From assembly GCF_020042665.1 (NCBI RefSeq), contig NZ_CP083376.1:2764001-2828000 (forward strand): a stretch of 64,000 bases of DNA, read 5' to 3'. Both the position numbers and the translations under genes were made by a program. This DNA is from Pseudoxanthomonas sp. X-1 (GTDB lineage Bacteria > Pseudomonadota > Gammaproteobacteria > Xanthomonadales > Xanthomonadaceae). Shown here in pieces: positions 18,690-26,386 of this stretch (the stretch's first letter is position 1; every line of letters starts with the position of its first letter). The notes beneath the pieces are model-generated. The model saw nothing but the letters and a program-made list of their open reading frames with translations. It did no database searches and was not told the origin of the DNA.

Positions 18690-20576
18690 ATGATGTCTTC
18701 CACTCCGCTCGCCGCCGCCCTCGCCGCCATCCTGTTCGCCGGTGCCGCCCAGGCCGCCTCTCCCACCATCGGCCTGGGCCGCGTGCAGGGCCCCGCGCCG
18801 CAATCGGACACACCCACCGAGCTGGGCCAGCGCTTCATCGTCAAGACCCGCGACAGTGGCACCCAGGCGCGCAGCCTGCTGACCAGCACCCTCAACAGCG
18901 CGGTGGCGCGCAGCGGCATGCAGCGCGCGCTGCCCGCCAACGCCGGCGCACCGGCGCGCAGCGCGGTCAGCGCCAAGGTGCTGCGCGACATGGCGGTTCC
19001 GGGCTGGCACGTGGTGCAGACCTCGCGCCGCCTGAGCGACAGCGAGCGCACCGCTTTCATCAACGAACTCAGGGCCGACCCGTCCGTGGTGTCGGTGCAG
19101 GTCGACCGCCTCTACCGCCGCCTGGACGAAGCCAGCGTGCGCCTGCCGGCGGCGCGGGCGGCCGCGGCCTCCACCACGCCCAACGATCCGGCCTACGCCC
19201 AGCTGCAGTGGAACTTTCACGACCCGGTCGGCGGCGTCAACGCCGAAGCCGCCTGGACCCGCTCCACCGGCGAAGGCGTGGTGGTGGCGGTGATCGATAC
19301 CGGCGTGGTGCAGAACAATCCGGACCTGGCCGCCAACGTGCTGCCGGGCTACGACATGATCACCGACCACCGCGTCTCGCGCCGCGACAGCGACGGCCGC
19401 GTGCCCGGCGGCTACGACCTGGGCGACTGGGTCGAGGCCGACTACTGCACCGCGCTGGGCGCATCCGGCAACGCGCCGGAGCCCAGCTCCTGGCACGGCA
19501 GCCATGTCTCCGGCACGATCGCCCAGGTCACCAACAACAGCCTGGCCACCGCCGGCCTGGCGTACAACGCCAAGATCCTGCCGGTGCGCGTGCTCGGCTC
19601 CTGCGGCGGCTTCGGCAGCGACATCGCCGACGGCATGCTGTGGGCGGCGGGCCTGCCGGTGGCCGGCCTGCCGACCAATCCGAACCCCGCCGAGGTGATC
19701 AACATGAGCCTGGGCAGCGGCGCCCCGGACAACTGCCCGCAGCTCTACCAGGACGCGATCGACCAGGTCAACGCCGCAGGCACGATCATCGTGGTCGCCG
19801 CGGGCAACGCCAACGCCAACGCCGGCACCTACACCATGTCCTCCTGCAATGGCGTGATCAGCGTCGGCGCCACGCGCGTCAACGGCGGCCGCGCCAGCTA
19901 CTCCAACTACGGCAGCCGCGTGGACATCGCCGCGCCCGGCGGCGGCGGCGACGTGGACGGCAACCCGAACGGCTACATCTTCCAGGTGCTCAACGGCGGC
20001 ACCCAGGGCCCGACCAGCGACTGGCAGATCGGCGGCATGGCGGGGACCTCGATGGCCTCACCGCACGTGGCCGCGGCGGTGGCGATGGTGCAGAGCGTGG
20101 CCACGACGCCGTTCACCTGGACCGGCATGCGCGATCTGCTGCGCGCCAGCGCGCGGCCGTTCCCGGTGGCGATCCCGACCACGACGCCGATCGGCGCCGG
20201 CATCCTCGATGTGGACATGCTGCTGCAGATGGCCACCACCCCGCCGTGCCAGCCCTCCGACAGCAGCTGCGTGCCGCCGACCAAGACCCTGACCAACAAG
20301 GTCGAGCTGCGCGGCCTCGGCAGCCAGGGCGGCGATGCGCTGTACAGCTTCCAGGCCGCGGCCGGCACGGTGGTCAGCTTCATGACCTTCGGCGGCAGCG
20401 GCAACGTGGCGATGTACGTGTCGGCGGGCAGGACGCCGACCAGCAGCAGCTACGACGCGCGCTCCACCCGCGCCGGCACCACCCAGACCATCCGCATCAC
20501 CCCCTCCAGCGCCGGCACCTACTACCTGCGCCTGAGCGGCAGCTACAGTGGATTGACCCTGGTCGCACGGCAGTAA
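18690..20576 (+). CDS. Secreted subtilisin-like serine protease (S8) with C-terminal PPC domain
   Basis: 628 residues. Signal peptide (SSTPLAAALAAILFAGAAQAA), an I9-like propeptide (about 30-150, QRFIVKTRD ... FINELRADPSVVSVQVD), the S8 catalytic domain with Asp203 in VIDTG, His269 in HGSHVSG, Asn in VVAAGN and Ser454 in GTSMASPH, and a C-terminal pre-peptidase (PPC) domain (about 535-628, KVELRGLGSQ ... YYLRLSGSYSG). It is exported by Sec, and in related bacteria the PPC domain is cleaved on maturation. ATG 18690 is preceded by AGGA at 18679-18682; the next codon is also ATG. 62 bases after the adhesin stop. Confidence 0.94.
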   Translation: MMSSTPLAAALAAILFAGAAQAASPTIGLGRVQGPAPQSDTPTELGQRFIVKTRDSGTQARSLLTSTLNSAVARSGMQRALPANAGAPARSAVSAKVLRDMAVPGWHVVQTSRRLSDSERTAFINELRADPSVVSVQVDRLYRRLDEASVRLPAARAAAASTTPNDPAYAQLQWNFHDPVGGVNAEAAWTRSTGEGVVVAVIDTGVVQNNPDLAANVLPGYDMITDHRVSRRDSDGRVPGGYDLGDWVEADYCTALGASGNAPEPSSWHGSHVSGTIAQVTNNSLATAGLAYNAKILPVRVLGSCGGFGSDIADGMLWAAGLPVAGLPTNPNPAEVINMSLGSGAPDNCPQLYQDAIDQVNAAGTIIVVAAGNANANAGTYTMSSCNGVISVGATRVNGGRASYSNYGSRVDIAAPGGGGDVDGNPNGYIFQVLNGGTQGPTSDWQIGGMAGTSMASPHVAAAVAMVQSVATTPFTWTGMRDLLRASARPFPVAIPTTTPIGAGILDVDMLLQMATTPPCQPSDSSCVPPTKTLTNKVELRGLGSQGGDALYSFQAAAGTVVSFMTFGGSGNVAMYVSAGRTPTSSSYDARSTRAGTTQTIRITPSSAGTYYLRLSGSYSGLTLVARQ

Positions 20577-20762
20577 CGGGTCGTACATGCGGCGTGGCCG
20601 GGCGCGCCCATCTGGCCGGTCGGCCGGTCGCGGCGACCGGCGGACAGGGACGTCCAGCAGCGTCTGGCCATCGGCGGCGCGTGTCGGCCAAGACCCTCAC
20701 CGCGCTCGGCCGCCGCGTCCTCGCCGTGGCGCCGGGCGGCGCAACAAGCGACTGCTAAATAC

Positions 20763-20788
20763 AAAAAAAGCCCGCCAAGTGCGGGTTT
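20763..20788 (-). terminator. Terminator of tRNA-Leu(CAA)
   Basis: Read leftwards, arms around CCCGC / GCGGG (20771-20775 and 20781-20785, loop CAAGT) are followed by seven U's. A standard intrinsic terminator 30 bases after the tRNA. Confidence 0.85.
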
Positions 20789-20817
20789 GATTGGAGTTGA
20801 ACTGCCGGATAACCCCA

Positions 20818-20903
20818 TGGTGCCGAAGGTGGGACTCGAACCCACACGCTTTTAAGGGCGGCGGATTTTGAGTCCGCTGCGTCTACCATTCCGCCACTTC
20901 GGC
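20818..20903 (-). tRNA. tRNA-Leu, anticodon CAA
   Basis: 86 bases with encoded CCA (20818-20820). Acceptor arms GCCGAAG / CTTCGGC pair fully; the anticodon loop CTCAAAA gives CAA, which reads UUG; T-loop GGTTCGAGTCC. A long variable arm typical of tRNA-Leu is present. A -10-like TATACT lies 10-16 bases upstream (20914-20919), and a terminator follows. Confidence 0.97.
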
Positions 20904-20913
20904 GCGGCCGCGC

Positions 20914-20944
20914 AGTATAGCGGCCCGGCGCGATGCCTGTAAGC
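20914..20944 (-). promoter_or_regulatory. Promoter of tRNA-Leu(CAA)
   Basis: Reading leftwards: CTTACA, 18 bases, then TATACT at 20919-20914. The -10 is 5 of 6 and the -35 is 4 of 6 against the sigma-70 consensus, and the start would fall just before the mature 5' end at 20903. Confidence 0.6.
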
Positions 20945-21053
20945 CTGCGGGTCGCCGCGGCGCGCCCATGGCGGCATCCCGCGATGCATCACTGCCCCGC
21001 GGCTTTCCTTGTTAGATTGACGGCAACTGGCCAGCCGGATCCCCCCCTTGCCC

Positions 21054-21716
21054 ATGCTCGCTTCCAGACCCTCCCTTCCGGGCGTGCGCCCGATGCCCCA
21101 GGTCGAACTGTGCCGGCGCGGGGAACTGCGCGTGGAGAAGTTCCTCGACGCCGCCGCCGACGTGTTCGCCGAAAAGGGCTACCAGCAGGCGCGCCTGAGC
21201 GAGATCGTGGCCCGCGCCGGCGGCTCGCTGGCGACGCTGTACCGGGCCTTCGGCGACAAGGAGGGCCTGGCCTTCGCCATCGTCGAGCGTCGTCTGCAGG
21301 ACATGGCCGAACGCCTGCGGGCGATGGAACTGGAAGGCCTGCCGCCGCAGCAGGCGCTGCGCAAGGCCGGCCGCGAGATCGCCGCCAGCCTGACCACGCG
21401 CGACGCGCTGCTGGTCAACCGCATCGTCATCGGCGAAGGCCGCGCCTTTCCGCAGCTGCGCGACTTCTTCTTCGACAACGCCATTGCCGACACCCGCGGC
21501 TGCCTGGGCCGCTACTTCGAGCAGCAGGTCACCGCCGGCAGGCTGGTGCTGCACACCACGCCCGACCAGGCCGCGGGCCAGTTCTTCATGATGCTGTTCG
21601 GCGAACTGACCATCCGCACCGCCTGCGGCTACATGGCCAGCCCCGACGCCGAGGAATTGACCGGCTACGTGGACGCTTCGGTCGAACAGTTCCTCTACGG
21701 CGCGCTGCCGCGCTGA
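21054..21716 (+). CDS. TetR-family transcriptional regulator
   Basis: 220 residues. TetR N-terminal helix-turn-helix (KFLDAAADVFAEKGYQQARLSEIVARAGGSLATLYRAFGDKEGL), then an all-helical ligand domain with a TetR C-terminal region like the AefR/YsiA-type TetR_C families (LLVNRIVIGEGRAFPQLRDFFFDN, FFMMLFGELTIRTACGY). Ligand unknown. Starts at ATG 21054; a TTG at 21048 is a possible earlier start. The neighbours are a tRNA gene (divergent) and a small membrane protein gene (convergent), so no target is suggested by position; autoregulation is possible. Confidence 0.9.
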   Translation: MLASRPSLPGVRPMPQVELCRRGELRVEKFLDAAADVFAEKGYQQARLSEIVARAGGSLATLYRAFGDKEGLAFAIVERRLQDMAERLRAMELEGLPPQQALRKAGREIAASLTTRDALLVNRIVIGEGRAFPQLRDFFFDNAIADTRGCLGRYFEQQVTAGRLVLHTTPDQAAGQFFMMLFGELTIRTACGYMASPDAEELTGYVDASVEQFLYGALPR

Positions 21717-21723
21717 AGCCGGC

Positions 21724-22197
21724 TCAGCGGGCGGCGCGCCCACGGGCGAAGGGCCACCAGCCCGCGCCGGTCAGGGCATAGCGGTCGGCGGCGCGTTCGA
21801 AGCGGTTGCGCACGCTGATCCCGCCGCACAGCAGGTACAGCGGCAGGAACAGCGGCCCCAGCGCCATGTACTGCAGCACGTGCGCGCGTTCGTGATCGCC
21901 CAGGCGGATGGCCAAGTCGATGCAATGCCCGGCGCGATGGGCGTAGGTGTGACAGGCCACGTCCAGGTCGGGCCCGGTGTGCAGGATGGTGTTGCCGAAG
22001 GTGATCGCCCCGCCCGGTCCCCAGGGCCAGCGCGCGAATACCAGCGCATGTTCGCGCGCGCTCAGGTGCACGCGGGCGCCGCGCAGCAGGCCCGCCACGC
22101 CGAGCAGCAGGCCGATCAGGGTGTTGGGCGACGTCCACAGCGCACCCAGTGCCAGCAGCAGCGGATGCGGCGCGCGCGCGCTGGCGCGATCGCTCAC
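21724..22197 (-). CDS. Small membrane protein with HERAH (HExxH-like) motif, function unknown
   Basis: 157 residues from GTG 22197, which overlaps the stop of the PspC-domain gene (GTGA), so the two are translationally coupled. Hydrophobic segment near residues 14-35 (LGALWTSPNTLIGLLLGVAGLL) and another near 110-130 (LGPLFLPLYLLCGGI). Between them: HTGPDLDVACHTYAHRAGH, then LGDHERAHVLQYMALGP, and finally RFERAADRYAL. HERAH has the spacing of a zinc-protease HExxH motif and a downstream E is in FERAADR, but no protease family can be assigned. It does not resemble a family I recognise with certainty. Confidence 0.75.
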   Translation of the reverse strand: MSDRASARAPHPLLLALGALWTSPNTLIGLLLGVAGLLRGARVHLSAREHALVFARWPWGPGGAITFGNTILHTGPDLDVACHTYAHRAGHCIDLAIRLGDHERAHVLQYMALGPLFLPLYLLCGGISVRNRFERAADRYALTGAGWWPFARGRAAR

Positions 22198-22400
22198 GCC
22201 TCGTTGGGCATCAGCAGCCACAGCAGCAGATAGACCAGGATGCCCGGGAACGCCGCGGACGCCAGCGAGACGATGACGAACACCACGCGTACCAGCGTGG
22301 CGTTCCAGCCGAAGCGCCGGGCGATGCCGCCCATGACGCCGGCGATCATGCGGTCGTCCAGCGAGCGGGCCAGCGGACGGGGAGCGGTGGGCGTGTTCAT
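22194..22400 (-). CDS. PspC-domain small membrane protein
   Basis: 68 residues: LARSLDDRMIAGVMGGIARRFGWNATLVRVVFVIVSLASA followed by FPGILVYLLLWLLMP. This is a single PspC domain (amphipathic start, GVxGGIAxxFGxxxxxVRVxF, transmembrane helix), as in phage-shock protein C and its many short relatives that sense or stabilise the inner membrane under envelope stress. No pspA or pspB is nearby. Overlaps the HERAH-motif gene by four bases, so the two probably act together. Confidence 0.88.
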   Translation of the reverse strand: MNTPTAPRPLARSLDDRMIAGVMGGIARRFGWNATLVRVVFVIVSLASAAFPGILVYLLLWLLMPNEA

Positions 22401-22466
22401 GGCGGCACTTCGCGGACAGCGGTGGTGGTGGTGGGGAGTCTAGCGTTGTGGGGGGAAGGAGGGGGT

Positions 22467-22543
22467 GGGATTCGGGATTCGGGATTCGGGATTCGGGATT
22501 CGGGATTCGGGATTCGGGATTGGGGATTGGGGATTGGGGATTG
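22467..22543 (+). repeat. Heptamer tandem repeat, 7 x GGGATTC then 4 x GGGATTG
   Basis: Seven exact copies of GGGATTC (22467-22515) run directly into four exact copies of GGGATTG (22516-22543), then a degenerate GGGATGA. The unit length and perfect copies suggest slipped-strand copying. It lies 67 bases upstream of the PspC-domain gene start. Confidence 0.95.
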
Positions 22544-22599
22544 GGGATGAGGATGGGCGCGGTGCGGGCTTGGGATGCTTCAACCGCGATGGTCTGCCC

Positions 22600-22628
22600 C
22601 CCTCCCTTGCGCGCAGCGCGCGGGAGGG
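22600..22628. repeat. GC-rich hairpin repeat, copy 1
   Basis: Arms CCCTCCC (22600-22606) and GGGAGGG (22622-22628), with an inner GCGCGC-A-GCGCGC pair. It shares the core TGCGCGCA between CTCCC and GGGAG with the hairpin at 22718-22739. Confidence 0.6.
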
Positions 22629-22717
22629 TTGGGGGTTATCTGTTGCCCTTCGCTGCGGCTGTCAGCGCTTGCCGTTGCGGCTGGCTTTTCGACTCTTTTC
22701 GCTGGCCACGAGAGGCC

Positions 22718-22739
22718 CCTCCCCTGCGCGCAAGGGAGG
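22718..22739. repeat. GC-rich hairpin repeat, copy 2
   Basis: Arms CCTCCC (22718-22723) and GGGAGG (22734-22739) around CTGCGCGCAA. Related to the hairpin at 22600-22628, about 110 bases away. It lies 85 bases after the phaC stop and may also help end that transcript, though no U-run is present. Confidence 0.6.
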
Positions 22740-22824
22740 AGGCAGATCATGGGGCGCCCGCGATCTCGGCGGGACGGGGGGGGGCGCCTGGTCAGCGTTG
22801 CCGGACAGCCGGTCCCGCGATCCT

Positions 22825-23889
22825 TCAGCGCGCCGCCAGCCAGCCCGCGATGGCGCTGGGGACCTCGCGCTGGGCGCGGCTGGAGACGTAGATGCCGATG
22901 TGGCCGCCGCGGAAGCTCAGTTCGGAATAGTCCTGGCTGCCGACCAGCCCGCGCAGCGCCTTGGAAGCATCTGGAGGCACCAGGTGATCCTGCTCGGCGT
23001 AGATGTTGAGGATCGGCATCCGCAGGCGCGACAGGTCTACCGCCTCGCCATCCAGCGCGATGCCGCCTTCGACGAAGCCGTTGGCCTGGTAGAACTGCTT
23101 GGCGAACTGGCGGAAGGCTTCGCCCACCTGGTCGGGCGAGTCGAAAATCCACTTCTCCATGCGCAGGAAGTCCTGCACCGCGCGGCGGTCGTCGAGGATG
23201 TCGAGCAGGCCGACATACTTCTGCACGTTCAGCCGGAACGGCTTGAGCATCAGGTAGCTCAGGTTCATCAGGTCCGCCGGCACGTTGCCCAGCGTATCCA
23301 CCAGCAGGTCGACATCGACCATCCGCACCCAGTTGGACAGCATGTTGTCCGGGGTGTGGAAATCCACCGGCGTGACCATGGTGATCAGGTTGCGCAGCTT
23401 CTCCGGATGCAGCGCGGCATGGCACAGCGACAGCGCGCCGCCCTGGCAGATGCCGAGCACGTTGATCGCGTCCTCGCCGCTGGCCTGGCGCAGGTGATCG
23501 ATGGCGCCGTCGATGTAGCGGTTGACGTAGTCGTCCAGCAGCGCGAACCGGTCCGAACGATCGGGATAACCCCAATCGATCAGGTAGACGTCCTGGCCCT
23601 GCGCCAGCAGGCCCCGGACCAGCGACCGGTCCTCCTGCAGGTCGACCATGTAGGGCCGGTTGACCAGCGCATAGGTGATGAGCAGCGGCACCCTGGCCGT
23701 GGGCGCGGCGTCGCCGACGAAGCGGTACAGCACCACCTTGCCGTCGCGCCAGACCTCCTCGCGCGGGGTCACGCCGTAATGCACGTCGCCGACCTCGGGC
23801 AGCGTGCGCAGGCCGGCACCGAGCTTCTCCTGCAGGGCGATCGCCTCGGCGGCCAGCGCGTCGGCGGTGGCGCGGAACGGACTGCTCAT
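22825..23889 (-). CDS. phaC: Class III polyhydroxyalkanoate synthase, catalytic subunit PhaC
   Basis: 354 residues, the size of class III PhaC. Catalytic Cys148 in the lipase-like box GICQGG, Asp301 in YAEQDHLVPP and His330 in FRGGHIGIYVS; these fall within one residue of the triad described for the Allochromatium enzyme. It polymerises 3-hydroxyacyl-CoA into PHA at the granule surface, as a heteromer with PhaE. The ATG overlaps the phaE stop (ATGA, 23886-23889). No phaA, phaB or phasin gene is near, so precursor supply is encoded elsewhere. Confidence 0.96.
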   Translation of the reverse strand: MSSPFRATADALAAEAIALQEKLGAGLRTLPEVGDVHYGVTPREEVWRDGKVVLYRFVGDAAPTARVPLLITYALVNRPYMVDLQEDRSLVRGLLAQGQDVYLIDWGYPDRSDRFALLDDYVNRYIDGAIDHLRQASGEDAINVLGICQGGALSLCHAALHPEKLRNLITMVTPVDFHTPDNMLSNWVRMVDVDLLVDTLGNVPADLMNLSYLMLKPFRLNVQKYVGLLDILDDRRAVQDFLRMEKWIFDSPDQVGEAFRQFAKQFYQANGFVEGGIALDGEAVDLSRLRMPILNIYAEQDHLVPPDASKALRGLVGSQDYSELSFRGGHIGIYVSSRAQREVPSAIAGWLAAR

Positions 23890-25052
23890 GCGGTGGCCTT
23901 GCCGCGCTTGGCGCGTTTGGCGGAGGACTTCGCGGTGGACTTGCCGGGCGCTGTGGTGCGTCCGGCTTGCTTGGCCGCGTTCTGTTTCGCCGCCGCCGTG
24001 CCGGGATTCTTCTTCGCTGCGGCCCTGGCCGCCTTCTTGGCCGGCGCCTTAGACGCCGCGGAAGGCTTCGCAGCGGAGGACCTCTTGGCCGCCTTCGCCG
24101 GACGCGCGGGCGCCGGGCCCTGGGGCTGCGCCTCAGGCGCGGGCGAAGGGCCCGGCGCGGGTCGTTCCGCCGCCTGACCGCGCTGCATGCGCCGCAGGAT
24201 GCGCTCGAGCTCGGCGATCTTGCGATGCGCGGCATCCACCTCGGTGCGCGTGGGCAGGCCGAGCAGGCTGCCGAGCTGCTCAACCTCGCGCTGCACGCCG
24301 GCGCGCATGCGCATCTGCGCATTGGCCAGCGCGCCGTAGACCTCGCTGAATTCCTCGGACAGCGCCATGCGCGCGTAGGCGTCCTCGGCCGCGTCGATCC
24401 ACTCGTCGAACAGGGCCCGCGCGCTGTCCAGCGCGCTGCCCTCGCCCGCGCGCAGGTTCAACTTCTCCTCGAACAGCGCATAGGCCTGGCGCGAGGCGTC
24501 CTCCAGCAAGGTGCGATAGGCCTCGGCCGCCTCGCGCAGCGCATGCTGGGCCTGCAGCAGGCCCTTCCAGCGCTGCTGGTGTTCACGCGCCGGGCCGAAG
24601 GCCGGCGTCCTGGACCATTCCTCCAGCGGCCCGCGCAGCGATTCCAGCCACGGCAGCCACTGCTCGCCCAGATCGTCCAGCCCGGTGGCCTGGCCGAACA
24701 GGCTGCCGAACAGGTCCGGATACGGCTTGGCCTCGGTCGCGCCCAGCGCCTGGCGCCAGGCGGCGACGATGTCGGCCGGGGTGTTGTCGCGGTCGGCGAA
24801 CTGGGCGGCCACGTGCTGCATGCGCCCGAACCAATGGCGGGCCAGCCCGTCGAAGCGCTCCATCACATCGCCCGGCGCGCCGCCCTTGGGCGGCGTCCAG
24901 CCCGGCCAGCCGCCGGGAACCTGCTGCCAGGCCGGCGCGGCGGTCTCCAGCGGCACCGAGGCGAACTTGCGCAGCGCCTCGCCCCAGGTCTCCCAGACCT
25001 GGCGCGCCATCGCGTCCGCCCCTTCGCCCCAACCGCCCTGTGCACCTGCCAT
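23886..25052 (-). CDS. phaE: Class III polyhydroxyalkanoate synthase subunit PhaE with basic histone-like tail
   Basis: 388 residues. The PhaE body (about 1-290) is helical with FASVPLETAAPAWQQVPGGW, YPDLFGSLFGQATGLDDLGEQW and the family's C-terminal helix LLGLPTRTEVDAAHRKIAELERILRRM. From about residue 294 a Pro/Ala stretch leads into a low-complexity tail of Ala, Lys and Arg (AAKPSAASKAPAKKAARAAAKK and on to the end): 21 Lys/Arg and no Asp/Glu in the last 73 residues or so, like histone H1 or the PhaF nucleoid-binding tail. ATG 25052 has GGGAGGG upstream; an earlier in-frame start adds unlike residues. Promoter not identified; phaC follows with a four-base overlap. Confidence 0.93.
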   Translation of the reverse strand: MAGAQGGWGEGADAMARQVWETWGEALRKFASVPLETAAPAWQQVPGGWPGWTPPKGGAPGDVMERFDGLARHWFGRMQHVAAQFADRDNTPADIVAAWRQALGATEAKPYPDLFGSLFGQATGLDDLGEQWLPWLESLRGPLEEWSRTPAFGPAREHQQRWKGLLQAQHALREAAEAYRTLLEDASRQAYALFEEKLNLRAGEGSALDSARALFDEWIDAAEDAYARMALSEEFSEVYGALANAQMRMRAGVQREVEQLGSLLGLPTRTEVDAAHRKIAELERILRRMQRGQAAERPAPGPSPAPEAQPQGPAPARPAKAAKRSSAAKPSAASKAPAKKAARAAAKKNPGTAAAKQNAAKQAGRTTAPGKSTAKSSAKRAKRGKATA

Positions 25053-25131
25053 CGCGCCCTCCCGACCTGCCTGGATGATAGCAATCCCCCGGCGATCACC
25101 CGCGCGCGCGCTCACGCCATCGCCATGGGCC

Positions 25132-25752
25132 TCAGGGCTTGGGGATGCGCAGGGTCTTGCTGATCATCAGCGAGCCGGACAGCGCGAACAGCAGCACCAG
25201 CGGATGCAGCTGCCACGGCCCCAGCTGCCACTGGCCCCACCACACCTGCGCGCCGAGGCGGCCCTGCACCGCCGCCACCGCCAGCAGCACCACCAGCGCC
25301 AGGCTGGTGGGGATGGGCGTGCCCTCGAAGTAGGTCACCTTGCCCTCATCGCCCGAGAGCGCCTCGGCGGTGACGTTGTAGCGCGCCAGCCGGCTGACGC
25401 CGCAGCACACGAAGTAGCTCAGGATCAGCCAGTCCCAGCCGCCCTGCAGGCCGCAGGCGTAGGCCAGCGCCGCCGGCGCCACGCCGAAGGAGATCACATC
25501 GGCCAGCGAATCCAGTTCGCGTCCCAGGGTGGAGGCCGACTTGCGCCAGCGCGCCACCCGGCCATCGAGCGCATCGAAGATGAAGGCCAGCGGGATCAGC
25601 GCCATGCCGGCCAGCAGCACCCCCACCCGGCCCTGCTGCATGTAGTGCAGCGCGGCGAACACGGCACCGCTGCCGCAGAAGGCGTTGCCCAGCGTGAACC
25701 AGTCGGCCAGCTGGAAATCGCGCAGCATCGAGAAATGGCGGGGTCGTGACAT
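25132..25752 (-). CDS. pssA: CDP-diacylglycerol-serine O-phosphatidyltransferase PssA-type
   Basis: 206 residues with about six membrane segments. The CDP-alcohol phosphatidyltransferase motif is complete: DGRVARWRKSASTLGRELDSLAD (D-G-x2-A-R-x8-G-x3-D-x3-D), followed by VISFGVAPAALAY, the form found in membrane type II phosphatidylserine synthases. It makes phosphatidylserine, the precursor of phosphatidylethanolamine, at the inner membrane. Other CDP-alcohol transferases are possible but the DSLADVISFG version favours PssA. ATG 25752 was taken; upstream codons are Arg-rich and unrelated. 79 bases beyond phaE and in the same direction as it. Confidence 0.87.
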   Translation of the reverse strand: MSRPRHFSMLRDFQLADWFTLGNAFCGSGAVFAALHYMQQGRVGVLLAGMALIPLAFIFDALDGRVARWRKSASTLGRELDSLADVISFGVAPAALAYACGLQGGWDWLILSYFVCCGVSRLARYNVTAEALSGDEGKVTYFEGTPIPTSLALVVLLAVAAVQGRLGAQVWWGQWQLGPWQLHPLVLLFALSGSLMISKTLRIPKP

Positions 25753-26106
25753 GGCGCGCGTGCTCGCGACGGAAGACGGGCCGCCAGCCTGCCAAGGGCG
25801 GCGTCGCGCGGCGATCAAGACCGCTCGACGGCGCGCACGGCCGCTGGGGATGCGCGCATGGCCCGCCACGCATCACGCTGCGGTTTCCACGCGGATACGC
25901 CGCGGCTTTCCCCGGTCCTTCCCCGCTCGCAGGCGCCAGCGGGGGCGTACCGCCAGCTGAAGGGCCGCCGACGCGGTGGTTGGACGAAAGGCACCTGGAA
26001 GATTGGGCGTCTAGCGTGAGGGGTGGATGCAGCGGCCAAGGCCGCAGCGTGCGCTCCACCGACGGCGGGAGCCGTGTGGTGGCCTTCCCTTCCGCGGAGC
26101 ACTGCC
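25753..26106. other. Divergent spacer between pssA and the acyl carrier protein gene
   Basis: 354 bases of GC-rich sequence that must hold the promoters of pssA (-) and of the ACP/ketosynthase pair (+). I find no convincing -35/-10 pair, riboswitch-like fold or repeat in it, and the frames crossing it look like noise. Confidence 0.6.
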
Positions 26107-26379
26107 ATGACGCCGTCCATCGAATCGCAGATTCACAGCATTGTCGCCAAGGGGGCCGGGATCGACCCGGCGCGCCTGACCCCGGACACCAGACTGCAGG
26201 ACCTGGGCGTGGATTCGCTCGAGGCCATCGAAATCCTGTTCGACATCGAGGAGCACTTCGACATCACCTTCCCCCAGGGCGATCGGGGCGTGGACGACGG
26301 CGCGCTCGGCAAGCTGGTGCAGGCGGTCGAAGAGGCCCTGGCGGCCAAGGCGACGGCCACGGCCCAGCCGGCGCATTGA
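26107..26379 (+). CDS. Acyl carrier protein (stand-alone, non-FabD/FabF cluster)
   Basis: 90 residues of ACP fold: IESQIHSIVAKGAGIDPARLTPDTRLQDLGVDSLEAIEILFDIEEHFDITFP. Ser37 in GVDSLEA is the phosphopantetheine site. Unlike housekeeping AcpP it is not next to fabD, fabG or fabF, and the acidic helix II is replaced by the DSLEAIEILFDIEE version common in specialised ACPs. A ketosynthase follows after seven bases, so it probably carries the growing chain for that enzyme. ATG 26107 was chosen because the fold begins there. Confidence 0.92.
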   Translation: MTPSIESQIHSIVAKGAGIDPARLTPDTRLQDLGVDSLEAIEILFDIEEHFDITFPQGDRGVDDGALGKLVQAVEEALAAKATATAQPAH

Positions 26380-26386
26380 GGGGCGC

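Larger units (their letters stand above)
22401..22824. other. Repeat-rich gap without a gene
   Basis: 424 bases between phaC and the PspC-domain gene, both leftward. It contains a heptamer tandem repeat and two related GC hairpins (listed separately). Open frames here are driven by the repeat and are not called. The PspC promoter must lie near or within the repeat. Confidence 0.75.

Noticed and set aside
20818..20903. tRNA-Leu as an integration site of a genomic island
   Set aside because: No integrase or direct repeat of the tRNA 3' end was found on either side, and the neighbours are of normal composition.
22467..22543. Possible CRISPR-like array
   Set aside because: Units are 7 bases with no spacers between them, and no cas genes are present.
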